This document shows, piece after piece, positions 24,335 to 35,334 of a DNA stretch of 64,000 bases; the stretch's first letter is position 1, and each line of letters opens with the position of its first letter. The stretch comes from Bolinopsis microptera. Its lineage: Eukaryota > Ctenophora > Tentaculata > Lobata > Bolinopsidae. The notes below the pieces were generated by a model. It ran no database searches, was not told the origin of the DNA, and saw only the letters and a program-made list of their open reading frames with translations. The translations under genes and the position numbers were made by a program. The stretch lies in the NCBI RefSeq assembly GCF_026151205.1, contig NC_087072.1, positions 19,680,103 through 19,744,102 of the forward strand, read 5' to 3'.

Positions 24335-26449
24335 CTATTCCTTCTTTTCATCCTTCTTCTCTTTCTTGTCGTCATTCTTTTCTTTCTTGTCGTCCTTCTG
24401 TTTCTTATTCTCATCGTCCCACGCTCCTAGGAAGGTAATGTTGACATCTGTCTTGCAGCTGTTATCCATATTATCTACAAGAGTTTCAAGATCCCTCATT
24501 GGCTTGCCTTTCTTGTCGACGATAAGCCTGTCGAATGGGTAACCCATTGGCCTTTGGTCGGGGTATTTTGATTTCCTGTCTTTCAGGCCGCAGTATGACC
24601 AGCTTCCATGAAGGTGTTCTTGTGGGTTCTCACCATCTTGCATCCAGTCAGAAGCAAGAACGAAAATTTGCCCTCTCATGCCCTGTTTGGTTCCACGAGG
24701 AATGAGAAGGTTAAGTGGCCATCCACAGCCACAGTTGTTCTGGGTGGCACTGTTTGACTTGCCATCCTTGATGTCCTCGAACTTTGCTCGTCGAGCTGCA
24801 ATAACAGAGGAGTCTTTGTCACTTCGGTTAATCTCCTTAGTTTCCCCTCCCTTGAAGGACTCCACGAACTTGTCTAGTTCCACGAACATGTTTCTCCAGT
24901 CATCTAGGGGTTCATCAGTTTCTGGAACAAGGAACACCCTGAAGCACACCATGACATCTCCCCTGTTCTTGTTCTTTGCTTTCATGTTAAAGCTGTATGG
25001 GATATGGTCCATGGACTGTGTCTTCACTTTAATGGCCTCCTGATCTTTGTTTGTGTTATAAACATCATATTTCTTTCCCTCCCTGTACGTGTAGAAGTGG
25101 TTCTTTGTGTCGAGTGGCTTATCAACCTTCTTCTTGTGGTAATCTTCTGGCTCTAATTTTACATTCAGATTTTCAAGTTCTACACCTGAGAACTGCAAAT
25201 CCTTTGCTTTATGGGGATCCATAGTAAATCTGTGCTCTTCAAAGAGTTGATCAATGAACTTGTGCCATCTGTAGAACACGGGATCTCTGGGAGAAGTCTG
25301 GTCCTCGTGCATTGGTCCGGGAGCCATGTTGTACATTCCTGAGGGATCATTTGCATTCGCAATTATCAGATGTCCGTGGTTGTGGACATTGCCGTAGAGG
25401 GTCTTGTTGATAGAACCTTCGTTAGCCAATATGGTGTTTCCAAGGTTGTTCATGGTCATCTTTACCTTAACCTCGTTCTTGTCGTACAGGAATCCTCGTG
25501 CGATGGCAAATTGGATCCTATCTTTGAACTTCTCTAGCTCTTCAGTAGACGTTTTTGCGAAGGAGTAATTCTCAGACCCTAAACTCAAGTTGGCTGGTCT
25601 AGCAGAGGAGAATTTCAATTTTGGGTTGAATCCTTCCTTAAGGGGTTTATTCCACCCATATCCAGGACCGTAGGGCACAACACGTGGCAAGCCTCTTGAA
25701 AGCCTCTCAAAGTCGTACCTAGCAAGCATCTGTTGGTGCATGTATGCAAACAGCTCGCCTTGGCGATCCCTAGGAGGGTTTGGTGGGTATGGGTAAGACA
25801 AATGCCAGTTGTAAAAGTGGTTCAAGAGACCAAGGTCCTCTCTCCACCAAGAAAGACACCTTTCTTTGTCAAACTTGGCATTGGTTGGTAAGATGTTCAT
25901 TTTCCTGTGATGTTTTTTGTTGGTTCCCATAACTACCATGGCATCCTCTCCTTTCTTAGTCAGACCCCACATCATGCTGTTCTCTCTGAAGTATGAATAA
26001 GGCATGGTCTGCTCTGGAGGAGGGAGGAGACATTCACGGGTTCTGGGGTGCTCCATGAATGTCACTCTGCTGAGATGTTCGATGTAAGGACTGCTCGGGT
26101 AGCATGTCCTCAGATAGGCAAAGGCATCAATCACCTGCTCGATGGGTTGTCTGGACATCTGGACAGCGATTTCATGGGCCTCTCCGACATGATCCTCCTG
26201 GAAAACACTGAAGTGAGGGATGTCGTCAATCTCAAATTCTTTCACGAACTCATTCACGTCTTTTTCATCCTTGCATCGAAACCTTTCACCTTTGTGGCCT
26301 TTGTCGAAAGATTTGTGTTTTGGGTCATGCAAGAATGCTCGTAAGATCTGTTTGTTCAGTTCCTTGGAGGCATTGGATTGCTTATGCTGATGACAGCTGT
26401 TATAGTTGTCCTTCAAGCCCCCTTTCTTAGCGTCTACAGCAGTAGCCAT
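24335..26449 (-). CDS. Arthropod-type hemocyanin/prophenoloxidase-family protein 2
   Basis: One coding exon of 704 codons, clearly paralogous to the gene at 13346-15430 along its whole length. It shows WWREDLGLL (201-209), the RDRQGELFAYMHQQMLARYDFERL segment (about 227-250), VHNHGH (355-360), PRDPVFYRWHKF (388-399) and GWPLNLLIPRG. By eye alignment, the first CuA histidine is replaced by Phe212. His216 and His238 remain in CuA. CuB looks complete: His356, His360, His396. A site with one intact and one broken copper centre would not bind dioxygen in the usual way; activity is uncertain and a storage or structural role is only inferred. There is no signal peptide. The C-terminus is an extreme Lys/Asp/Glu tail. 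An acceptor (TATATCACAG) 6 bases before the ATG suggests the same 5'UTR intron as the paralogue. Its N-terminal domain has an extra His/Lys-rich insertion. Confidence 0.9.
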   Translation of the reverse strand: MATAVDAKKGGLKDNYNSCHQHKQSNASKELNKQILRAFLHDPKHKSFDKGHKGERFRCKDEKDVNEFVKEFEIDDIPHFSVFQEDHVGEAHEIAVQMSRQPIEQVIDAFAYLRTCYPSSPYIEHLSRVTFMEHPRTRECLLPPPEQTMPYSYFRENSMMWGLTKKGEDAMVVMGTNKKHHRKMNILPTNAKFDKERCLSWWREDLGLLNHFYNWHLSYPYPPNPPRDRQGELFAYMHQQMLARYDFERLSRGLPRVVPYGPGYGWNKPLKEGFNPKLKFSSARPANLSLGSENYSFAKTSTEELEKFKDRIQFAIARGFLYDKNEVKVKMTMNNLGNTILANEGSINKTLYGNVHNHGHLIIANANDPSGMYNMAPGPMHEDQTSPRDPVFYRWHKFIDQLFEEHRFTMDPHKAKDLQFSGVELENLNVKLEPEDYHKKKVDKPLDTKNHFYTYREGKKYDVYNTNKDQEAIKVKTQSMDHIPYSFNMKAKNKNRGDVMVCFRVFLVPETDEPLDDWRNMFVELDKFVESFKGGETKEINRSDKDSSVIAARRAKFEDIKDGKSNSATQNNCGCGWPLNLLIPRGTKQGMRGQIFVLASDWMQDGENPQEHLHGSWSYCGLKDRKSKYPDQRPMGYPFDRLIVDKKGKPMRDLETLVDNMDNSCKTDVNITFLGAWDDENKKQKDDKKEKNDDKKEKKDEKKE

Positions 26450-26939
26450 GGCGAACTGTGATATACAAAATTAATTTTATTAAATCTAATGGATTAAGCA
26501 ACAACGCCAAAAAGTCGATACTAAGATTAAGTTTATAGGTACTGAACATCTCTGAACCGGCGAGGTACCATACTCTGAAATTGTAGAAAAACCTAAATTT
26601 TGTTTGAATCTAAAATCTAAATCTTATGTTATGATTTGATATAAACAAATCATCGCAGTGAAAAGAGTTACTATATCGAGATTTTTGTCTATCTTAAATT
26701 CAGTGGTCCAACTTATCGATATCCAGAGTCTAAAATTGTAGCAAGGAAATCACGATCACCATGGACATATGGAGTAGTTAAATCGAATCTAAAAAGATCT
26801 GCCTTGGCCATGGAAGAAAATCACAAGAGTTAAACATGAATCAAACTACTGTTCTCCACAAACTGCAACCGCTGTTAAAATATGTTTTAGATTATCGGTT
26901 ATGCAGGGTAAGCTTCCAACTCGTACGATTTTCAATCAT

Positions 26940-27125
26940 TGGTAGGTTGGGAAATATAACATGTCACGTGGGACAATGTTGACATGCTGGATGAGCCAGC
27001 ACGATCACAATGCTCGTAATAATAGCACAGCACGATCACAATGCTCGTAATAATAGCATTTTGGAGTGCAAATTTGTAAACATTAACTGCACCGGGCCGT
27101 AGTAAAATCTTTCAGCTTGAGAATT
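26940..27125 (-). promoter_or_regulatory. Conserved upstream block of hemocyanin-family gene 2
   Basis: This is about 0.5 kb upstream of the ATG. It matches 17700-17850 in the order of short words (AAGATTT, TTTGCAC, TGCTATTAT, GTGCTGGC, ATCC-GC, CACGTGA). Here the unit AGCACGATCACAATGCTCGTAATAATAGC is duplicated in tandem at about 26998-27058. Promoter function is inferred from paralogue conservation only. Confidence 0.45.
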
Positions 27126-28500
27126 AAGAGCAGTGCCGACCGAGCAGTCTTTAAACCAGAATATAGACGGAGAAAAATCACATACTGTGCAGAGACTGAG
27201 AACTTCGCACGGCAATAGATAGTTCTCAGATCCATACTCCAACTCGGTTAACCATCACCGACTCAAACTTCGAGCCAAACCGCTGCCATGCACTTTGACC
27301 CGATGCCGACAATAATATAGAGAGCGTAGCTGATCGTAGATACTTTAAAGTCAGGGTAGGTGGAGATAACACACATACGATAAAATATATTTTCCACGTA
27401 CAACCTGAAATATTGTAATTTCACACTAATACACTTTTCAACCAATTCTGGGACATGAAATAATTAAACTTATTACAACACTACAAGTCTATGACATTTA
27501 TCGAGTATTATGGAACGCGATGGAAATATTTTAAGCAGGTACTATTCTGTCCAAACCCAAAATACATAACATGAAGACTTTGTTGTAACTTTGTATGAAA
27601 AGCATTAATACAGCTAATATAGCAATTAGAGTATACAAGTATAAATAACGTAATTTCCTGCCAGAACGCCTGATATGCACTTAATTCCTTAATGTTATTT
27701 TAATTGTATTCCTAATTTGCTGCAAACCCATATGCAGCAATTAAACAAATTCGCAATTCACACAAATTTGTTTTTTCCACGTTAGCACGTTACACTTACA
27801 GGACAGTCTGTTGAGTGTTGTACTGTGTTGTCTGTGTACAATGTAGATCATGCGAACTTTCTCAGAAAATGGTGTGTGATTGAGAGATACTAAGATACCA
27901 CAATTAGATTTAATTAATTGCCGAACGCACACTCGTCACGTTAGTTGCGTCAAATAATACTTTCGGAAGTAAAAAACCGTCTCATCTTTTATCTTTTTAC
28001 GAAACTTGCACTGTTATTCGACATTTATAAAAAGCCCCTAAATGGCCATATTCATTATTCAGGTGCCTAAAAACCATGTTAGAATTAATGATTAAGTTGT
28101 AGTTATATATCTAAAATTTTGCAGAACGTCTAGACACCCTAAACTCTTAAACTGTCAAAGTACTGTGGGAACCTGAAACAATTAGACCAAGTTGCCGGTC
28201 AGCGAGTTAATATTGATAGTCATACTAATAAATCTTTAAAAGTTAATAAACCGTCCACCGTACGGCGTACATGGCTGGCGATATTCCTTTTGTTCATGGA
28301 GCTGTGTGATTTTTTAATATACTTGAGAATAGTTGTCTATCGGATGGTTGGAATTCGCAGTCTGAGTTCTGAACCATATTGCGACTTCCACATACCCTAG
28401 TGGGCAGTGGCTAGTTGAGTAGTACTGCCACTGGTACCGTCTAGAAGCGGCTCAGACTGAGTTGTGAGTCTTGCCAAGGTGGTACCAATATAACTGGATA
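27126..28500. other. Noncoding stretch upstream of hemocyanin gene 2
   Basis: No gene is visible. About 28000-28140 is a fragment of the repeat duplicated at 15548-16324 (CCATATTCA, CAGGTGCCTAAAAACCATGTTA, TTTTGCAGAACGTCTAGA). Confidence 0.4.
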
Positions 28501-28559
28501 GATGAATTCTATTGTGCTTATTCCCAAACCAGATAGTCGGATTGTTGTTTACGGTATGA

Positions 28560-28700
28560 TTACAGTAGAAGCAATACGGCCAACACGTTTATGCCTGGCG
28601 ACCCTAGGCTATTATGTTCATAGACATTCACATAATAGAATAACCGAGTAGAGATTCAGCGGAATGACAGGCTGAGCGCTGCCCAGTAATTTACAATTTG
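28560..28700 (+). repeat. Dispersed repeat, copy 1
   Basis: The order GCGACCCTAGGCTAT-ATGTTCATA, GAGATTC-GCGGAATGACAGGCT and GCGCTGCCCA is repeated in the same orientation at about 34190-34290 (GGGACCCCAGGCTATAATGTTCATA...). The two copies bracket the 3.1-kb TIR element. Confidence 0.65.
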
Positions 28701-28817
28701 AATTACAGTTACACGATGTGAAATATTTGTCATTAACGTTTCAAATATTTAGTCATTGTTTTTCTTAGATTCATGTAAAATCCGGATTGGAATATCATTT
28801 ATGAGTCGCATAGTTGA

Positions 28818-29042
28818 AACGTTTTCTTAGGTAAATTTCTATTGATCCCGTTTGATGCGACAAGGAAAGGGCTTTTATCAGGAAAGGAATTATTCAACAT
28901 GTTCAATGTGACAACATCGTATTCATGATCTCAAATTATTTGTTATATATTTATTTATATATATTTATAAATACTACTATAAATAGTAGTGTTGAAAGTA
29001 TTAAACGGGATCAATAACAATTTACCCAAGAAAACGTTTTCT
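28818..29042. repeat. Inverted repeat with about 38-bp arms
   Basis: GAAACGTTTTCTTAGGTAAATT...TTGATCCCGTTT at 28818-28856 is the reverse complement, with few mismatches, of AAACGGGATCAATAACAATTTACCCAAGAAAACG at about 29004-29040. It is a candidate small fold-back element. Confidence 0.7.
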
Positions 29043-30757
29043 TAAAGTTAGACTTTCATTTTGTCCAGCTTGTCAAAGTTTCGAATACTTTGCTTATGAT
29101 TGATAATGATGAAAGAAACAATTTATTTTATTAAATTATTGAATACAATTTACTCTAAGTCCTAGTCATAATATTTTTACTCGTAAATTTCCTCGAAATT
29201 TTCATTAGACGATTTTTGAATTTTCGATTCTGATGTAATGTTGTTAGTGTTACACAGAAGTCCATCAACTATATTAATGCGTCAATTGTTCATAAGTCAA
29301 AATCCATAAAATAAGTTTTATTACTTGTAATTGCACCAACTCCAAGGTATATGGGGGTAAAACACTTACAACTAAGTTAATGTAAATAATGTGTGTGTGT
29401 CGTGAAATTTGGAGTTGCGTTATTTAGTAAGAAATGTATATTCAATGCAGTATTTTATTCAACACATTATCTTTGTTATCAGTATTTAATAATTCATCAG
29501 TATTTGATCATTTATCGTAGTCAGTGCCGAATCTTTTATTATTACTCATCAAATATCGATTAGAGAACACATTGGTTAAAGATGTTTATTCACCGCCTGT
29601 AAAGTCTAAGTTTGACATCTAAAGATAAAAGAAATATATTCATTTTGCTAAGATTATGTTTGCGTTTCATTGCTCAACAGCTGTTCGAAGGATCAAATTT
29701 AAGATTTGACATCTAACTATATAATTATAGGTGTATATATAATATATATCTGTTCCCATTTTACTGACACCACGACATCAAGTTTAACACAAAAATGATA
29801 AATAAATATCATTTTCTCTTGACATCACATTGTCATTAGAATTAGAAGGGTTCTAATCTGTAGTGGCGTACAGATTTGTTTAATAAAAGGCAATTCGGCA
29901 CATAACGCACGGTTAAGCCCTTAAGGTACAGTTAAGGGATAACACAAAGCTGAAAGAAACGGACGTTCTATTCAACGCACAGCTAACGCACGGGTAGCAT
30001 TATACATATCACCTGGAAGTTCTTCCAAAGCACTCTCGATGATCAACAGTCGGTTCTTTTACTTCGCGTCCGGTCGGTTCTTTTAACGCACAAGGTTTCT
30101 CCCGAGTTAAATTTGCTCACACAAAACCTGGTTATTATGTATATGGAGCATCTGCATAGTACCCAGCCTCCAAGTCCTAAGGGCCAATAACGGACATGGA
30201 ATCAAGTCACGTGAATCAGTGATGGGGTTTTATTTGATAGATATTCTGAATAATTCAAGTGCACAACATAGGCATCCTCCCCCAGATAAAATTTATGCCA
30301 AAAATCCTACTATACTACTTAAAATATCCTTGACGCGCCTTATGCAAATTGCTCATCTCAATACTCAACCTGGTCAATTAATAAAACATTAAAAGTAAAA
30401 TCCTTTTGACAATCTGACTCCCCTGGCCCTGAATTATCGTGTATTGAAGAGGCCCAGTATAATGGGTTGCACAGCCCGTTACTCACTTACGGTTTGCTCA
30501 TTCTCGGTTGTTCTTACCATTGAAACCCCGGTCTCAGGGCCCATATAGCAGGTTTCAGGGTCTCTAGATCTGATGTCAGGTTATTAGGTTACATGCTGGG
30601 TTCTGATCCTAGGGTCCTAGGGTCCGATAGCGGGTGCTTGAACTAATTAGTGGGCGACCTTGATTTCCAATTCCTTACCTTAAGTTTAATTAGCCTTGTT
30701 TAAAGGCCTTATCTTTGTTATTCAACAACTTTTATTAGTCAATACTTTATCTTTTAT
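29043..30757. other. Noncoding repeat-rich stretch
   Basis: No gene is visible. The segment near 29758-29790 (CATTTTACTGACACCACGACATCAA) is shared with 10089. GGGTCCTAGGGTCC words cluster near 30595-30640. Confidence 0.4.
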
Positions 30758-33700
30758 GGACACGTTCATTGAAGTTTGAGGAAATTGGTAAATTTCTAAA
30801 ACAGCGTATTTGACGATAGTGGTTTAATTTTAACATATATTAATCTAGCGTGTTCATAAGTTCTGAACATTAGCCACGTGACCCATACTCCCATATGCAC
30901 TGCTCAAAAATAAAATGTATTGCTTTTAGGCACTATTATGTAAAAAATGTCACATTTTTGTGACATTGTTTACCATAGCTGCCCAATTAGCATTTTTTTA
31001 GTCTAAAATATAGTAGATTAGGTCAATCTAACAATTATGATACAATGTAGGCCTAAAGGGCAGTGATCGAACGGCTTTAAGGCAACATTTCGTAAACTTT
31101 GTCACACTCAGAATACGAGACCTCTTTTCTACTGTGAGGTGTCCTCAAAACCCTTTCAACTCATTATTTGATAGTTTTTCTGCCAATCATAGCCCTAAAA
31201 TATGTTGTCTTGAAAAGTTAACAAATACATGCACTTGGCTATTGGGAAATGATGTAAATTCTGTCACATTATATGGAATTTGAAATTCTGGGTGAATTTC
31301 CGAAATCATTTATATCTGATTTTGGTTTGGAAGGCGGGAAAACTCTATATGAGGACGATACACGGATACAGTTGATTGAAGTATATAGGGCAGTTGATGT
31401 AAACATCGTCACAAAATGATACGAAATCGTAAATGGACACGTTCATGTTGAAGTTTAAGGATATTGGTAAACCAAAAAAATAGCGTGTTCAGAAGTTCTG
31501 GACATTAACCACGTGACCCATACTTCCATATACACGGCTCAGAAATGCAATTTATTGTTTTTAGGCACTATAATGTAAAAAATGTCACATTTTTGTGACT
31601 GTGTTAACCATAGCTGCCCAATTAGCATTTTTTGGTTTAAAATATAGTAGATTAGGTCATTCTAACAATTATGATACAACATTTGGCTAAAGGGCAGGGA
31701 TCAAACGGTTTTAAGGCAATATTTCGTAAACTTTGTCACACTCAGAATACGATACCTCTTTTCTACTGTGAGGTGTCCTCAAAACCCTTTCAACTCATTA
31801 TTTGATGGTTCTTCTACCAATCATAGCCCTAAAATATGTTGTTTTGAAAAGTTAGCAAATACATGCACTTATTGGGAAATGATGTAAATTCTGTCACATT
31901 ATATGGAATTTAAAATTTTGGGTGAATCATTTATATCTGATTTAGGTTTGGAAGGCGGGAAAACTGTATATAAGGACGATGCACGGATAGAGCTGATTCA
32001 AGTTAAGGGCAGTTGATGTAAAAATTGTCACAATAATAATAAGGGCAGTTGATATGAAAGAAAATCTATCTAACTAATGCAATGGCTGATGTGACGAAAT
32101 TTACATTTCTTGACCATATTTTGAAGAAACATGCCTCGATTAGAATTCAATATTCTTCCAGGAATTATTAGTAGGTTATTATTCAGCAAATCAGAACTCA
32201 AGTTTAACAATTCTGAGTTTAATTTTACTAAGTTACCGAAATGTGACGAAAATCACTTTTCCTGCCCCAACAGTATAATTTCAATGTGATGAAAAATGGG
32301 CATGGGTTTCTATATTTCCTTATCTCTGAATTAATCATTTCAAACTATAATTAGGACTGTTGATGTGAAAGAAAGTGTATCTAAATTTTACAATGACGTA
32401 TGTGACAAAATTTACATTTCTTGACCCTATTTTGAAGAACCATACCCCGATTAGAATTCAATATTCTTCCAGGAATTATTAGTAGGTTATTATTCAGCAG
32501 ATCATCAGAACTCAAGTTTGACAATTCTGAGTTTAATTATACTAAGTTACCGAAATGTGACGAAATTCACTTTTCCTGCCCCAAAAGTATAATTTCAATG
32601 TGATGAAAAATGGGCATGGGTTTCTATATTTCCTTTATCTCTGAATTAATCATTTCAAACTATAATTAGGACTATTGATGTGAAAGAAAATGTATCTAAA
32701 TTTTACAATGACGTATGTGACGAAATTTACATTTCTTGACCCTATTTTGAAGAACCATACCCCGATTAGAATTCAATATTCTTCCAGGAATTATTGGTAG
32801 GTTATTTTTCAGCAAATCAGAACCCAAGTTTAACAATGCTGAGTTTGATATCACTAATTTACCGAAATGTGACGAAATTCACTTTTCCTGCCCCAACAGT
32901 ATAATTACAATGTGATGAAAAATGGGCATGGGTTTCTATATTTCCTGTATAAATCCACTCCAACTATAATAAGGGCAGTTGATATGAAAGAAAATCTATC
33001 TAACTAATGCAATAGCTGATGTGACGAAATTTACATTTCTTGCCCCTATTTTGAAGAATCATACCTCAATTAGTATATGATGTTACTTTATCACCATCAC
33101 TATGTCGATAAATTAGTTATTTTGCCAACACGGAGCAAATAAAATTATAATTTTTTTTGTGACGAAATTTACAAATTTTTACCCTGTTCAGGTGTTGAAA
33201 TTTATCCAATGTTAACATATCACTTCCATATAATAATTTATATGACCGGCGTATGGTTGAAATATTGTTAATTGATCCATAGTACGTAATATAGGGTGTT
33301 TAAGTTGGTATACTAATATTTACTCAATTTCACACATGTTGAGATATCATACAAATTTATGTGACTAAATTTACCTATTTCTGCCTTCTGTATTTGTATT
33401 TGCCTATGACAATGAAATATGTGAACAATTCCAAACACATTCAGCTCACAAAATAATGCTAGACTATTCGGCATTTCTTGTCAGGATGTCATAAACATCC
33501 CTCATATAAATTTCTTAAATGTGTGACGGAGTTTACATGGTGCTACCATTTAAGGAAAAAAAGTCGCTAAATATGTAGATAATAGTCATATGCAGCTATT
33601 CTATGAATTGGAAATTCGAAAATTTGGTCAAACACGGCAACAAGGGGTCCATATAAACTCCGTCACGTTTTTGTAGTGTGACAAAGTTTACAACTCACTG

Positions 33701-33895
33701 CCGGCCGCATTTAAGTGATAACTTATCGTCTGATAAAGATATCGTTATGCGACAAAGTTTATCTAGAGGATGAAACGATTATCTTAGGGTTAGAGGGTTT
33801 ATATAGTTTCATAGTGTGACACATTTTACATCATCGTGCCATTCAGTAGGGTCACTAATATTTACCAATATCCTCAAACTTCAATGAACGTGTCC
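30758..33895. mobile_element. 3138-bp TIR element with arrayed TGTGAC motifs
   Basis: It starts GGACACGTTCATTGAAGTTTGAGG and ends with the reverse complement (TCCTCAAACTTCAATGAACGTGTCC), flanked by TTAT on both sides (30754-30757 and 33896-33899). There is no coding frame, so it is nonautonomous. The first 0.68 kb (30758-31434) is duplicated at 31435-32030. About 310-bp units then repeat three times (32041-32349, 32350-32660, 32661-32966), with a partial fourth. Roughly 20 copies of a GTAAANNNNGTCACA / TGTGACNNANTTTAC motif are spread about every 100-200 bp. They read in one direction in the left half and in the other in the right half. The motif may be a transposase-binding site. Confidence 0.85.
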
Positions 33896-34159
33896 TTATA
33901 TCAAATATAAATAAGTGACCACTCTTGAACTAGAATTCTTTACTCAATACCTTAAAATCTAATATCAACATTCATTCCCTTACGATATTCAATGCCTTAT
34001 CTTTATTATCAGTATTTATTGACCCAACTTAGTTAATAGCCATTACCTTATAATTTCTATCGAATATAAACTAGTGAACGCATCGGTAAGAGACTAGAGT
34101 TCTTTCAATACCTATCTGCAGTTTATATAAACGATCATTAAACGCAGTAATTGTGGTCC

Positions 34160-34290
34160 TTGCTTAGTATTATAATTCGGCGTTGTGTTAACCTGGGGAC
34201 CCCAGGCTATAATGTTCATAATAAAGATTCGGCCGAATAGAGATTCGCGGCGGAATGACAGGCTTGGCGCCGCCCAATAACGTTTTACGT
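34160..34290 (+). repeat. Dispersed repeat, copy 2
   Basis: Same-orientation counterpart of 28560-28700, sharing GGCTATAATGTTCATA, GAATAGAGATTCGCGGCGGAATGACAGG in part, and GCGCCGCCCA. Confidence 0.65.
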
Positions 34291-34941
34291 TATGCTATTG
34301 ATACTAAATTAATATTAAAGAGTTAAATTTAAAGTGTCACCGATGGAGCTTTGCAGCTGCTTTATTTTTCGGCTTCAGTCACTCGAAAGTGTTTGGCTCT
34401 CTATTTCGTAGTCGTCAATACAAATAGTTGTGAGCTGGCTCAGTTCTTCATTCCGATCGCTCCATTTAACTTCATAAATTGTAAAAGTGATAGAGTAATT
34501 AAGATCTTTGCTGTGCATGTTATGTCAACAAAGCTAAAATTTGTAAAGAGATTTATGATGCAAATTTAAAACTTGATACCCTGTAACCCTGGTTACCTAT
34601 TATCTATAATCATCCAAGCGATAATTGCACCCGCCATAAAATGAGGAGTCAAACGCTTACTGACGCTATCTATTGTCCTTTGGCTTAAACGTTATGCGCC
34701 CCTGGATCTTCAACAACATGATAACTAACAATCAACCTGCCACCCAGTAAAGCTGTTTATCTATCTCGTTTAGCTAATCTTTTACAATTGCCGTCAGTTT
34801 GATTTACTTCCTCTGAACCTTCCTATTCCGATTCGGTTTATAATTATGGAATATGGAGCATACACTGATACATGGCGTTTATTTTGTAATTGTATCATAT
34901 GTTCATGTTTCTAATTATATTTATTTACCAGCCGTGCCTAC

Positions 34942-35110
34942 GGCTGCCCAGTCAGCCCATTCGCCGGCGAACGATAATTTTTCGCCGGGATAACTCGCCA
35001 GGCGAAAGCAGCCTTTCGCCGGGTTAAGGTGTCCGCACATTCGCCGGGTTAAAATTTTTTCGCCGGGCTAAGATCACATACGCGCGCACAGTTAGCGCGT
35101 TTTCATTGCG
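34942..35110 (+). repeat. GC-rich TTCGCCGG-motif repeat, copy 1
   Basis: TTCGCCGG(G) words recur about six times within 120 bp, in a GC-rich island starting CAGTCAGCCCATTCGCCGGC. An inverted copy is at 62065-62228. The sharp GC contrast and repeated word suggest a transposon end or binding-site array. Confidence 0.8.
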
Positions 35111-35334
35111 CGATTACTACTGCACCATGCAATTTGTCGTTCGCGCCACGATGTTTTTTGTAATTCCCGCCAAAATTCCGGCCAAAATCGGATCAGAATG
35201 GTAACAACGGCGCAATATAACTTTTTTTCTTCAGATACCAGGCCAATTTAATCCAATGATCTTTTAAATTTATCAACCTGATTTCGTATGTTTTAATTCA
35301 TACCTTAGCAGCGTATTTGTTTGAGAGGTATCAC

